From assembly GCA_007753675.1 (NCBI GenBank), contig CP036432.1, positions 3,880,394-3,944,393 of the forward strand: a stretch of DNA of 64,000 nt, written 5' to 3'. The stretch's first letter is position 1. Each line of letters starts with the position of its first letter. The DNA comes from Stieleria magnilauensis. GTDB lineage: Bacteria; Planctomycetota; Planctomycetia; Pirellulales; Pirellulaceae. Shown here one piece after another: positions 26,905-34,973 of this stretch. Under the pieces are notes generated by a model. That model saw nothing but the letters and a program-made list of their open reading frames with translations. It did not search any database and was not told the DNA's origin. Position numbers and translations under genes: made by a program.

Positions 26905-27317
26905 TGCTTGCCGCCTTTGGTTTGATGTTGGTTCAACAATCGACGCAGACGCTTGACCTGCTCGTCGCTCAATTCCGTCTTGGGATCGGCAAGGTGCGTG
27001 GCCAGTGCATCTTCCACCGAGCCGCCGAAAAAGATTTCCAGGACTTTGCGAAACGCCTTGGCCGCGGCACTTTTTCGCGGCACCGCGGGCAAGTACACGA
27101 ATCGTTTTCCTTCGCGACGGTGCTTGACGACGCCTTTTGATTCGAGCGTGCGAAGCTGTGTCCGCACGGTCGCATTGGCAAGCTCGTCGGGCATCGCCGC
27201 AACGATCTCGTTAGCCGTCGGTTCGCCGAGCTGATAGATCACTTCCATGATCTGCCGCTCGCGGCGGGAAAGGTCAGAACGCACGCTGGACTCCGGGGGC
27301 AAATAAGGGTGTCGCAT
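26901..27317 (-). CDS. blaI: BlaI/MecI/CopY-family transcriptional repressor
   Basis: The 138-residue protein has the family's winged-helix domain (LSRRERQIMEVIYQLGEPTANEIVAAM, then ATVRTQLRTLESKGVVKHRREGKRFVY) and a C-terminal dimerisation region. It binds palindromic operators and is inactivated by its M56 partner, encoded immediately downstream with an ATGA overlap. Two matching palindromes lie just upstream (27323-27338 and 27367-27382), so autoregulation of the pair is likely. The name blaI is by family, not by demonstrated link to beta-lactams; no beta-lactamase gene is in the window. Confidence 0.9.
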   Translation of the reverse strand: MRHPYLPPESSVRSDLSRRERQIMEVIYQLGEPTANEIVAAMPDELANATVRTQLRTLESKGVVKHRREGKRFVYLPAVPRKSAAAKAFRKVLEIFFGGSVEDALATHLADPKTELSDEQVKRLRRLLNQHQTKGGKQ

Positions 27318-27322
27318 CGAAG

Positions 27323-27338
27323 TGTTAGAAATGTAACA
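27323..27338 (-). promoter_or_regulatory. Proximal BlaI operator palindrome
   Basis: TGTTAGAAATGTAACA is a TGTTA-N6-TAACA dyad, five bases upstream of the blaI start. It overlaps the putative -10 element TACATT on the minus strand; TTGCCA 16 bases upstream would be the -35. Repressor binding here would block initiation. Confidence 0.75.
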
Positions 27339-27366
27339 AATCGAGCGTCACTGGCAAAACCTCTTT

Positions 27367-27382
27367 TGTTATTTTTCTAACA
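27367..27382 (-). promoter_or_regulatory. Distal BlaI operator palindrome
   Basis: TGTTATTTTTCTAACA has the same TGTTA-N6-TAACA half-sites as the proximal copy, 44 bp away (about four helical turns). The putative promoter lies between the two. The spacing would put both sites on the same face of the helix. Array 2 starts nine bases further upstream. Confidence 0.75.
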
Positions 27383-27390
27383 TTTGTGAC

Positions 27391-28145
27391 ATTGGTGTCC
27401 AGGCTTCAGCCGCTCCCCCTGCAGCCGCGAAGCGGCTGGCGGAGAGACGCGATGCCTAAAGGCATCCATAGAGGCGCCTAAAGGCTGGACACCAACACCT
27501 GCCGAAAAACCATCGTGAGTGTTGGTGTCCAGGCTTCAGCCGCTTCCCCTGCAGCCGCGAAGCGACTGGCGGATAGCCGCGATGCCTAAAGGCATCCATA
27601 GAGGCGCCTCAAGGCTGGACACCAACGGATGCCGAAAAACCATGGTGAGTGTTGGTGTCCAGGCTTCAGCCGCTTCCCCTGCAGCCGCGAAGCGACTGGC
27701 GGATAACCGCGATGCCTAAAGGCATCCATAGAGGCGCCTAAAGGCTGGACACCAACACCTGCCGAAAAACCATCGTGAGTGTTGGTGTCCAGACTTCAGC
27801 CGCTCCCCCTGCAGCCGCGAAGCGGCTGGCGGATAACCGCGATGCCTAAAGGCATCCATAGAGGCGCCTAAAGGCTGGACACCAACACCTGCCGAAAAAC
27901 CATCGTGAGTGTTGGTGTCCAGGCTTCAGCCGCTCCCCCTGCAGCCGCGAAGCGGCTGGCGGATAACCGCGATGCCTGACGGCATCCGAGGATGCGCCTG
28001 AAGGCTGGACACCAACAGGTGCCGAAAAACCATGGTGAGTGTTGGTGTCCAGGCTTCAGCCGCTCCCCTGCAGCCGCGAAGCGGCTGGCGGAGAACCGCG
28101 ATGCCTGACGGCATCCGAGGATGCGCCTGAAGGCTGGACACCAAC
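27391..28145. repeat. Family A repeat array 2, six copies at 130-bp period
   Basis: Copies start at about 27391, 27521, 27651, 27781, 27911 and 28041, with the same unit and spacer as array 1; the last copy lacks one C in its C-run. The exact 130-bp period in both arrays, with the 24-bp spacer repeated too, points to expansion by recombination of a 130-bp unit. The array fills the gap between divergent blaI and the sulfatase 2 gene. Frames that run through it are repeat shadows, not genes. Confidence 0.9.
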
Positions 28146-28239
28146 GGATGCGAGTAGGACCTTGAACCGGCGCGAACGACTACAATGGGGTCCACTCGAA
28201 CCCAACTCCATTGACCTTACCTCTCCCATCCATTTCCAA

Positions 28240-29784
28240 ATGCATCTCCCTTTTCGTTTCATTCTTGCCACCCTGACCGTCTTGGCGTGTTTCGCGTCCC
28301 CTTCTGCTGCCGCCGAGCAGCCCAATATCGTCTTGATGCTGTCCGACGACATGGGCTGGGCCGACCCCGGATTTCAGGGCGGCAACGCCGATCTGACGCC
28401 AAATTTGGATCGTCTGGCCGGCGAAAGTCTTCGTCTGACGCAGTTCTACGCCCATTCGGTCTGCGCACCGACTCGCTGTGCCTTGATGACCGGACGCTAT
28501 GCGTTTCGCAATTGGATGGATTGGCGGTCGGAGGACTTCGGCAAACCCAGCTACCTCGAGAAACTCGGTCTGGAACTGGCCCACACCGCCGACGGGACGC
28601 CGACGCGGATGCTGCACGCGCTGGATACGAACGAACACACCATCGCAGAAGCACTCAAAGCCTCCGGCTACTACACCGCTTTGATCGGCAAATGGCATCT
28701 GGGTGAATGGTTACCCGAACAATTGCCGATGGGCCAGGGTTTTGATCACCAATATGGTCACTACGGCTGGGGCATCGATTACAACAACTACACGATCCCC
28801 CACAATTCGCCGGCCACGTTTGCGGTCTATGACTGGCATCGCAATCAACAACCGCTCGATGAACAGGGATACTCGACCGACCTGTTCGCCAACGAAGCGG
28901 TTCGGTTGATTTCCGAGCGCAGCAAGGACGTCCCGTTTTTCATCTATGTTCCCTTCAACGCGATCCACGGACCGTTGGAGGAGATTCCACGCTACACCGA
29001 CACGCTCGACAAGCGTTCGGCGGCGCTGAAATGTCTCGACGACGCAGTGGGACGCATCGTCGGTGCGGTTGACCAACACGGTTTCGCCGAAAACACGATC
29101 GTCGTATTTGCCAATGACAATGGAGGATTGACCGAAGAGGTCAACCGGCCGTACCGCGGAACCAAGAACACGACGTTCGAAGGCGGAGTCCGTGTGGCGT
29201 GTACGATGCGATGGCCCGGAAAGATTCCCGCCGGAAAAACCAGCGACGCGATGATGCACGTCGTCGACTTGCTGCCGACCTTTGTCAGCCTGGCCGGAGG
29301 CAGCACGAAACCGTGTCGACCGCTTGACGGCATGGACATGTCGCAAGTGATTCTGAATGGTCAGCCGAGTCCACGGACGGAGATTGTGTACGAGGTCGCC
29401 GGCAGCGTGCGATTGCCGACCATCCGCTCGGGTGACTTTAAACTGATGGGCGACATGCTTTACAACCTTGCCACCGATCCGACCGAGTCCACGGACATCG
29501 CGTCAAAGCATCCCGAGATTGTCGCTCGATTGAAATCGCAACTTGATGCGATCGGCAAACAACGACCACCGTTGCAAAAAGTCCTCGGATCGCCGCCGCG
29601 ATTGATGCATCCGCCGCAGCCCTTTGTCTATGGTCAAGCTGAAAACCGCGATGCACCGGACTGGTTGAAGACGCGGGTGATGGCGGTGCGGAGCAAGCAG
29701 CCCCAGTCGTGGGCGCCCGGCGAGACCCCTTGGCCGCAAGCCCCGACCGGTGCGACGATCAAGTACAGCGGCGACGGACGGTAG
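28240..29784 (+). CDS. Secreted sulfatase (sulfatase 2), arylsulfatase type
   Basis: The 514-residue protein has a signal peptide (MHLPFRFILATLTVLACFASPSAAA). The metal-site start is NIVLMLSDDMGWADPGF. The active-site motif CAPTRCALMTGRYA has the modifiable Cys at residue 75 (C-x-P-T-R), then GKWHLGEW, and VVFANDNGGLTEEVNRPYRGTKNTTFEGG near the C-terminal part. All ligands of a formylglycine sulfatase are visible. The start at 28240 was chosen because the sequence upstream in frame is repeat array 2. The DUF4832-like gene follows after 24 bp, so they are probably co-transcribed. Confidence 0.92.
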   Translation: MHLPFRFILATLTVLACFASPSAAAEQPNIVLMLSDDMGWADPGFQGGNADLTPNLDRLAGESLRLTQFYAHSVCAPTRCALMTGRYAFRNWMDWRSEDFGKPSYLEKLGLELAHTADGTPTRMLHALDTNEHTIAEALKASGYYTALIGKWHLGEWLPEQLPMGQGFDHQYGHYGWGIDYNNYTIPHNSPATFAVYDWHRNQQPLDEQGYSTDLFANEAVRLISERSKDVPFFIYVPFNAIHGPLEEIPRYTDTLDKRSAALKCLDDAVGRIVGAVDQHGFAENTIVVFANDNGGLTEEVNRPYRGTKNTTFEGGVRVACTMRWPGKIPAGKTSDAMMHVVDLLPTFVSLAGGSTKPCRPLDGMDMSQVILNGQPSPRTEIVYEVAGSVRLPTIRSGDFKLMGDMLYNLATDPTESTDIASKHPEIVARLKSQLDAIGKQRPPLQKVLGSPPRLMHPPQPFVYGQAENRDAPDWLKTRVMAVRSKQPQSWAPGETPWPQAPTGATIKYSGDGR

Positions 29785-29808
29785 CCTTGAACCCGTGAGA
29801 ATTACGCT

Positions 29809-31221
29809 TTGAGAGTCCATCACCCAACCCTGGCGTTTCGCTCCGTCCTCGGTTTGCTGTTCATTCTCGGCGGTGTCACGACCGTCGTCGCCCAGCAAAC
29901 GTTTGACCTGAAACCGGCCGCCAGTCCGGTCGACAATCCGCTCAAGGGTTTGGTGCCGTACGCGCGTCCTTACCCGGATCGATTCCCGCACAGCATGGAA
30001 TTCAGCTATCTCGCACTCAGTGATCTGATGCGGGCGGAAGACGAATTCGACTGGCAGCCGCTTGAAACACTGCTCGACGACATCGCCTCGCGTGGCAACC
30101 AAGCGGTGATTCGGGTCTACGTCGAGTATCCGGGAAAGCAGAAAGGGATCCCGGAATACCTGATCAAGGGCGGGCTGAAGCTGCACACGTACCTCAACAC
30201 CAACACGGCTCCCCTGCCGCCGAAGCAGATCACGACGCCGGACTACGAGGACGAGCGTCTGCGATCGGCGTTTCGTGCCTTCATCGCTGCGTTTGGCAAC
30301 AAGTACGACGGAGACGCACGGTTGGCCTACATCACCGCCGGCTTGCTGGGCACGTGGGGCGAATGGCATACCTATCCCCGCAACGACCTCTGGGCCAGCA
30401 ACGAAACCCAAGCCATCGTGCTGGATGCGTACGAGGCCGCGTTCGCATCGACGCCCGTCTTGCTGCGTTACCCCGCCGGACCGAATCACGGCTATCAGGC
30501 CGAAAACGCGTCGCGCCCCTTCGGCTATCACGACGACTCCTTTGCTTGGGCAACGATCGAAACCGGCAAACAGGAGGACGATTGGTTCTACATGCCGGCG
30601 CTCAAGGCCGCAGGCCGCGCGGCGATCGATAAATGGAAAACCCAGCCGATCGGCGGCGAGATTCGTCCCGAGGCTTGGGGCAAAATTTTCGATGACCGCG
30701 ATCAGTGGCCCAAGCAGGTGCAGAGTTTCCACGAATGTGTCAGCCAAACACACGCCACGTGGTTGATGGACACCGGGATGTTTCGTGAAGTCGCTTCACC
30801 GAAGCGGCTGGAACGTGCAACGAAGGAAGTCCGGCGGATGGGTTACGACTATTATGTCCAACGAGTGGCGTTCGTTCCCGATCGACAGACGGACCGATGC
30901 CAAATCACTCTGCAGCTGATCAATCAAGGCGTCGCGCCGTTCTACGCCGACTGGCCCACCGAAGTGGCCGTTGTCGATGCAGCCGGCAAAATCGCCAAAC
31001 GCATGATCGCGCCCGGGCTGTCGATGCGGGGACATTTGCCGAGCGCAACGGCGCACGAGTTGTCGGCGTCGATCGACATTGCAGGGCTTTCGGGAACGAA
31101 CACCGTGTTGATGCGAGTGGTCCATCCGCTCGAAGCGGGAAAGCCGTTGCGGTTCGCCAACGCGGAGCAAGGTCAAACGAAACCGGGCTGGTTGACCCTC
31201 GGGCAAGTTCGCTTGCCGTGA
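29809..31221 (+). CDS. DUF4832-like secreted protein (glycoside hydrolase-like)
   Basis: The 470-residue protein starts at a TTG with a signal peptide (MRVHHPTLAFRSVLGLLFILGG...VVAQQ). The front has NPLKGLVPYARPYPD and later GLLGTWGEWHTYP, where Glu would sit at the end of a barrel strand as in TIM-barrel glycosidases. The C-terminal 110 residues look like a beta-sandwich (VQRVAFVPDRQTDRCQITLQL). These features match the DUF4832/DUF4874 type. No biochemical activity of this family can be claimed here. It lies 24 bp after sulfatase 2, suggesting a role in breaking down a sulfated glycan. Confidence 0.65.
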   Translation: MRVHHPTLAFRSVLGLLFILGGVTTVVAQQTFDLKPAASPVDNPLKGLVPYARPYPDRFPHSMEFSYLALSDLMRAEDEFDWQPLETLLDDIASRGNQAVIRVYVEYPGKQKGIPEYLIKGGLKLHTYLNTNTAPLPPKQITTPDYEDERLRSAFRAFIAAFGNKYDGDARLAYITAGLLGTWGEWHTYPRNDLWASNETQAIVLDAYEAAFASTPVLLRYPAGPNHGYQAENASRPFGYHDDSFAWATIETGKQEDDWFYMPALKAAGRAAIDKWKTQPIGGEIRPEAWGKIFDDRDQWPKQVQSFHECVSQTHATWLMDTGMFREVASPKRLERATKEVRRMGYDYYVQRVAFVPDRQTDRCQITLQLINQGVAPFYADWPTEVAVVDAAGKIAKRMIAPGLSMRGHLPSATAHELSASIDIAGLSGTNTVLMRVVHPLEAGKPLRFANAEQGQTKPGWLTLGQVRLP

Positions 31222-31331
31222 CGAAACGCGTTCCAGCCAGACCACAAAGCCCCGTGCCGTTCTGATACGATTGAGAAGTTGCACGCCGTTACCGTGCCGT
31301 GTCTTTTGACAAACGCTTGAGTTGAAGTGTC

Positions 31332-31607
31332 ATGAAAAAATTGATCGAACCGCAATTGGGAAACGAGATCGGGATCAACATTCACAGCGCCCACCGGATC
31401 GAATCGGCAACGCTGCTTGCCGCCGAGGAGGATTATTTTTCGGTTCGATCCGGCGATGACGCGAACGTTTTTCACGTCCCGTATGTCAACATCGTCAAAG
31501 TGATCGAGAACCCGGAGGGGGTGACGGTCAGCGGTTTTTTCAAGAGCCACAAAACGCACCCGTTTGTGATCAAGATCGGCCACGTGGTGGAATACGTCCC
31601 GACGTAA
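31332..31607 (+). CDS. Small hypothetical protein
   Basis: The 91-residue protein (MKKLIEPQLGNEIGIN...) has no signal peptide, no Cys and no membrane segment. It alternates short hydrophobic strands with charged turns (VFHVPYVNIVKVIENPEGVTVSGFF), suggesting a small beta-barrel like an Sm or SH3-type fold, but no family was recognised. It lies between the DUF4832-like gene and the 29-bp repeat array. The ribosome site is weak. Codon use is normal, so I take it as real. Confidence 0.6.
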   Translation: MKKLIEPQLGNEIGINIHSAHRIESATLLAAEEDYFSVRSGDDANVFHVPYVNIVKVIENPEGVTVSGFFKSHKTHPFVIKIGHVVEYVPT

Positions 31608-31616
31608 CCAGCCGCC

Positions 31617-31704
31617 GTAGGTCACGCTGTGCGTGACATCACGATGTAGGTCATGCTGTGCATGACGTCACGACGTAGGTCACGCTGTGCGTGACGTCAC
31701 CGTG
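31617..31704. repeat. 29-bp palindromic repeat array, left part
   Basis: Three units start at 31617, 31646 and 31675 with an exact 29-bp period. Each begins GTAGGTCA and has the stem-loop GTCACGC-TGT-GCGTGAC or its variant GTCATGC-TGT-GCATGAC. The array is interrupted after the third unit by the IS630-family element. Confidence 0.85.
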
Positions 31705-31721
31705 TAGTGGTCCGTCTATCT

Positions 31722-32474
31722 CTAAATGTCATGCTGAGGGTATAGGCTTTGAAGCTTGACCCGCGCGTCTGCCGTGGTGAATCTCCATTGAGCGCCACAG
31801 CGACCCGCATTTCGAGCTGCAACCCATTTATGCACGGCTGCATCAAGAGATTCCTCGGAAGCAAAACGCTGGCTACCGATGCATTGGCGGCTTAGAACGC
31901 TCAGTTCCATTTCAGCCATGTTCAACCACGAACCATTTTTCGGCGTAAAGACGAGGTGGATACGGCGACGCAGATCACCGGCCGTCTTCGCGTCAAACGT
32001 GTGGTACAGGCTGGCTATCGCATGAGTATTGAGATTATCACACACCAGCGTGACTGTCTCGGCGTGTGGATAGTCGTGCTCAAGAAGTTGCCGGACTTCC
32101 TCAGCCCAGTCGGTACGCGTACGGCTCTCACGGCAGCCAATCCGTCGCCATCCCTCAATCGGGTTGTAGAACAACAATAAGGATCGAACGCCGTGCCGAA
32201 CATATTTGTCATCAACGCGTTTCCAGTTTCCTGGCTTCCCGTCTCGTTTGGGGCGAGCCGGCAACGGTTCAGAGAGATCTGCGAGTATTTGCCGTGATGC
32301 TTCGTCCATGCAAATCAGGACGTGTTTGTCATCGTATTGCTGCTGATAGACGTCGAGGACTGTTTCCATTTGAGCGACGAATCTCGCCCGATCCGACTCG
32401 GGGATGCAGTAGCGTTCAGTCCGCCAGGGCTGCAGCTCGTTTTTTTTAGACATTGACGCACGGTCTCGGGGCAA
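31722..32474 (-). CDS. IS630 transposase, DDE catalytic part (orfB)
   Basis: The frame carries the DDE triad: Asp in LICMDEASRQ, Asp in LVCDNLNTHA and Glu in PKNGSWLNMAEMELS, the typical IS630 spacing and context. Read from its ATG at 32450 (MSKKNELQPW) it is an incomplete protein without a DNA-binding domain. The first codons overlap the upstream frame at an A8 run, and a -1 slip there joins the two frames into one transposase. No stop interrupts the catalytic core, so the element may be active. Confidence 0.85.
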   Translation of the reverse strand: MPRDRASMSKKNELQPWRTERYCIPESDRARFVAQMETVLDVYQQQYDDKHVLICMDEASRQILADLSEPLPARPKRDGKPGNWKRVDDKYVRHGVRSLLLFYNPIEGWRRIGCRESRTRTDWAEEVRQLLEHDYPHAETVTLVCDNLNTHAIASLYHTFDAKTAGDLRRRIHLVFTPKNGSWLNMAEMELSVLSRQCIGSQRFASEESLDAAVHKWVAARNAGRCGAQWRFTTADARVKLQSLYPQHDI

Positions 32475-32905
32475 ACCGATTCAACAACTTTCAGGCGAGC
32501 TAATTCGTCACAAAGCAATTGCAACGTCCAATGATCGCGTCCATCAGGTGGCTCGGCGCAGGCCAAAACGATAAGCTGAGCCTCGGCCTTGCCATCAAGC
32601 TTTCGTCGCTCGGGTGCGGCTGGACGTGGTTTGCGCTCGCACGCAGCTTCCACACCCTGAGAGTCACGCTCACAAACAAATCGTTGTCGAATGCGAACGA
32701 CCTGACGCACAGAGAGTCCTACCAATTCCGCGATATTGGCATCCGTCCGTCGACCATCAGGGTGATTGACATCGGAGAGAAGTAGAATTCGTGCCCGCCG
32801 CTGCTTCGACACACCAACAGACTGCAGGCGTACAATCGCCTGCAACTCCTTGCGTTCCGCCACAGATAATTCGACACAATACTTCCTTGACGTATCTGGC
32901 ATCAC
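32315..32905 (-). CDS. IS630 transposase, N-terminal DNA-binding part (orfA)
   Basis: The 196-residue frame begins MMPDTSRKYCVELSVAERKEL and has a helix-turn-helix region (TDANIAELVGLSVRQVVRIRQRF) followed by the linker that normally joins the catalytic domain. After LKKT it runs into a nonsense-like Ser-rich tail, which is the wrong frame beyond the slip site. The slippery run of eight A (minus strand, opposite 32440-32447) allows -1 frameshifting or transcriptional slippage into the DDE frame. Confidence 0.85.
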   Translation of the reverse strand: MMPDTSRKYCVELSVAERKELQAIVRLQSVGVSKQRRARILLLSDVNHPDGRRTDANIAELVGLSVRQVVRIRQRFVCERDSQGVEAACERKPRPAAPERRKLDGKAEAQLIVLACAEPPDGRDHWTLQLLCDELARLKVVESVCPETVRQCLKKTSCSPGGLNATASPSRIGRDSSLKWKQSSTSISSNTMTNTS

Positions 32906-32976
32906 TAGTCCTCCTATCTAGCACTCTGGGAGCCCAGAGTGTAAGAGATGGATGACATTTAGGCATAGATCAACCA

Positions 32977-33079
32977 GTAGGTCACGCTGTGCATGACGTC
33001 ACGATGTAGGTCATGCTGTGCATGACGTTACGATGTAGGTCACGCTGTGCGTGACGTCAGATGGCATGCACAGCATGCC
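32977..33079. repeat. 29-bp palindromic repeat array, right part
   Basis: Units start at 32977, 33006 and 33035, in register with the left part once the IS is removed. After the last unit an inverted variant, GGCATGCACAGCATGCC, runs into the stop codon of the downstream sulfatase (33080-33082). The stem could serve as the 3' end structure of that gene. Confidence 0.8.
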
Positions 33080-34429
33080 CTACTTCTTCTTGGGCTCAGG
33101 TTTCTCTTTATTGGGCAGCCATTCAGCCAGCTGTGCTTTGATCGGGGTACTGCTCGTCTCGGCGGCCAGATTTTTCCATTCGTAGGGATCGGCGACAACG
33201 TCGTAGAGTTCTTCTTCGCCGTTGGCGTAACGGATGTAGCGATGCGTTTCGGTCTTGACCGAATGGTTGCCGCGTCCGTGCGTGGTGATCGCGGGGAATT
33301 CCCATGGCGATTGGGGATCGCGTAACAACGACGAAATGTCGCGACCGCTGACGTGTTCAGGCGTCGCGATCCCTGTCAGCTCACACAGCGTCGGGTACAC
33401 CGACATCAAATCGACCGACCGGTCACAGCGTGTGCCGGGCGTCGTCAATCCCGGGACGACCCAGAGGAAGGCGGTCCGCGTGGTTTCTTCCCACAACGCG
33501 AACTTGCGCCAGTGTTCTTTTTCGCCCAGGGACCAACCGTGATCGCTCCACAGGCAGATGATCGTGTTGTCTTTGTTCGGGCTGGCATCGAGTGCGTCGA
33601 GCAACCGGCCGAGGTTCATGTCGGTGTAGCTGCATGTCGCCAAGTAGGATTGAATCGCGGCTTTCCAACGCCCGCTTTTGAGGAACTTGGCGTGATCGCC
33701 TTGCGGCCCGGCCATCTTCACGCCCGACGGCGGAATGTCGGCCAGATCGTTTTCGATGTGCGGCGGCAACTGGATCGATTCCAGCGGAAACGCATCGTAG
33801 TACTTTCGCGGGGCGACGAACGGCAGGTGGGGTTTGTACAGTCCGCAGGCGACGAAGAAGGGTTTGTCGCTTTTCTTGGTGATCCGTTCGATGCAGTAGT
33901 TGACGCAGTGCCAATCCATGATGTCGTCGTCTTTCAGGTTCGGGTGCGTCACGTCGTCGTGATAGCCATCATATTTCTTGACGCCCGGTCCACTGGCGCT
34001 CAATCCGTCATCGGACATGTACTCGGTCCATTCGCTGGGATAGTACTGCCTGGAGTGATAGATTTTTCCGGCACCGGCGACGTGATAACCGGCCTTCAGA
34101 AATTGCGCGCTCAATCCCTCGCCGGCCGCTTGGTGGTTTTTCCAGGCGTGACCGTTCTTGTAGCAGCCTGACACCCACGGTCGTCGACCGCTCATCAACG
34201 CACAACGCGATGGTTCACAGGCCGGCACGGCACAATGGGCGTTCGTGAAGGTGACGCCGCGCCGAGCCAGCCGATCAAAGTTCGGCGTGCGGGCCTGCGG
34301 GTTGCGGTTCAAATGCGTCAGCCAGTGGTTTAAATCATCGACGGCGATGAACAAGACATTCGGCCGATCGGCCGCCGAGACGAAACCGGACAGACAGCAC
34401 AAGACGGCGACAATCATCAATCGCGACAT
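33080..34429 (-). CDS. Secreted sulfatase (sulfatase 3), iduronate-2-sulfatase-like
   Basis: The 449-residue protein has a signal peptide (MSRLMIVAVLCCLSGFVSA). The metal motif is NVLFIAVDDLNHW. The active-site sequence is CEPSRCALMSGRRP, with the modifiable Cys at 71. A GAGKIYHSRQYYP stretch and CLWSDHGWSLGEKEHWRKF follow, which resemble the iduronate-2-sulfatase and choline-sulfatase group. The substrate is not proven. It is transcribed away from the enolase-type gene, and its 3' end touches the 29-bp repeat array. The short Lys-rich C-terminus (KEKPEPKKK) is unusual. Confidence 0.92.
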   Translation of the reverse strand: MSRLMIVAVLCCLSGFVSAADRPNVLFIAVDDLNHWLTHLNRNPQARTPNFDRLARRGVTFTNAHCAVPACEPSRCALMSGRRPWVSGCYKNGHAWKNHQAAGEGLSAQFLKAGYHVAGAGKIYHSRQYYPSEWTEYMSDDGLSASGPGVKKYDGYHDDVTHPNLKDDDIMDWHCVNYCIERITKKSDKPFFVACGLYKPHLPFVAPRKYYDAFPLESIQLPPHIENDLADIPPSGVKMAGPQGDHAKFLKSGRWKAAIQSYLATCSYTDMNLGRLLDALDASPNKDNTIICLWSDHGWSLGEKEHWRKFALWEETTRTAFLWVVPGLTTPGTRCDRSVDLMSVYPTLCELTGIATPEHVSGRDISSLLRDPQSPWEFPAITTHGRGNHSVKTETHRYIRYANGEEELYDVVADPYEWKNLAAETSSTPIKAQLAEWLPNKEKPEPKKK

Positions 34430-34536
34430 GGGAAATGGCCGGGGTGAGGGGGAGACGGTCGGGGTGGGTGAATACCAACCCCTGCCAGTCTATTCGATTG
34501 AACGGATCGCGGTGCAGCTCGTCAATCAAGCATTTT

Positions 34537-34609
34537 TTAGCGGTAGGGCGCGAGCCCTCCGGTGTTTCGGGAACGATGAGAGAGCGGAGGGCTTGCGCCC
34601 TGCCGCTAA
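34537..34609. repeat. 24-bp inverted repeat
   Basis: Arms 34537-34560 and 34586-34609 pair at 22 of 24 positions (arm start TTAGCGG, inner GCCCTCC) with a 25-base loop. It lies in the 544-bp divergent gap 34430-34973, which has no gene. A second stem, CCGGAGGTG with CACCTCCGG, is at 34685-34712. Both look like small dispersed elements rather than regulators of either gene. Confidence 0.6.
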
Positions 34610-34973
34610 CACATCGTCAAACGCAGAGAATAAATGCTTCACAGCGTTGCCCTTCGGGGTCGCGTCTGACGGGGGACCGGATGTCCGGAGGTGTCGCTGC
34701 GCTCACCTCCGGCTACTGGCTTTGACCCCGTCGGGGTAGGCCACCTGCTTAGGCACTGCAGGCGCTCGCACCGTTCCGCTAGCTCCTAAAGGCCAACGTG
34801 TGGGCACAAGATCAATCAAAGGGTGCGCCCTGGGGCAGGCGCGTGTCTGCGGGCGCCGAACCGGTGCCGCGCCATTGCGATTATTGCTAAATTCTCTTCG
34901 CGACATCGAATTCCGCAGTCGCGGAATTCGCCTGGCGGTCTCAACCCATTGCACCACCCATCGAGTGAACGAG

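Larger units (their letters stand above)
31705..32979 (-). mobile_element. IS630-family insertion sequence, about 1.27 kb
   Basis: The ends are TA dinucleotides at 31705-31706 and 32978-32979, the target duplication of the IS630/Tc1 group. Terminal inverted repeats of 28 bp match at 22 positions (shared core CTAAATGTCAT). Two overlapping transposase frames lie on the minus strand. Removing the element and one TA restores a continuous 29-bp repeat array, so the target was the TA of GTAGG in a repeat unit. Confidence 0.9.

Noticed and set aside
26901..27317. Beta-lactam resistance switch
   Set aside because: No beta-lactamase or penicillin-binding sensor is present; the BlaI and M56 families are widely used for other signals.
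27391..28145. CRISPR array
   Set aside because: The 24-bp spacers are almost identical between copies, the unit is 106 bp, and no cas gene is near. It is a tandem structured repeat.
27519..28195. Short frames inside repeat arrays encoding LVSRLQPLP-type peptides
   Set aside because: They recur with each repeat copy and on both strands, so they reflect the repeat, not selection on protein.
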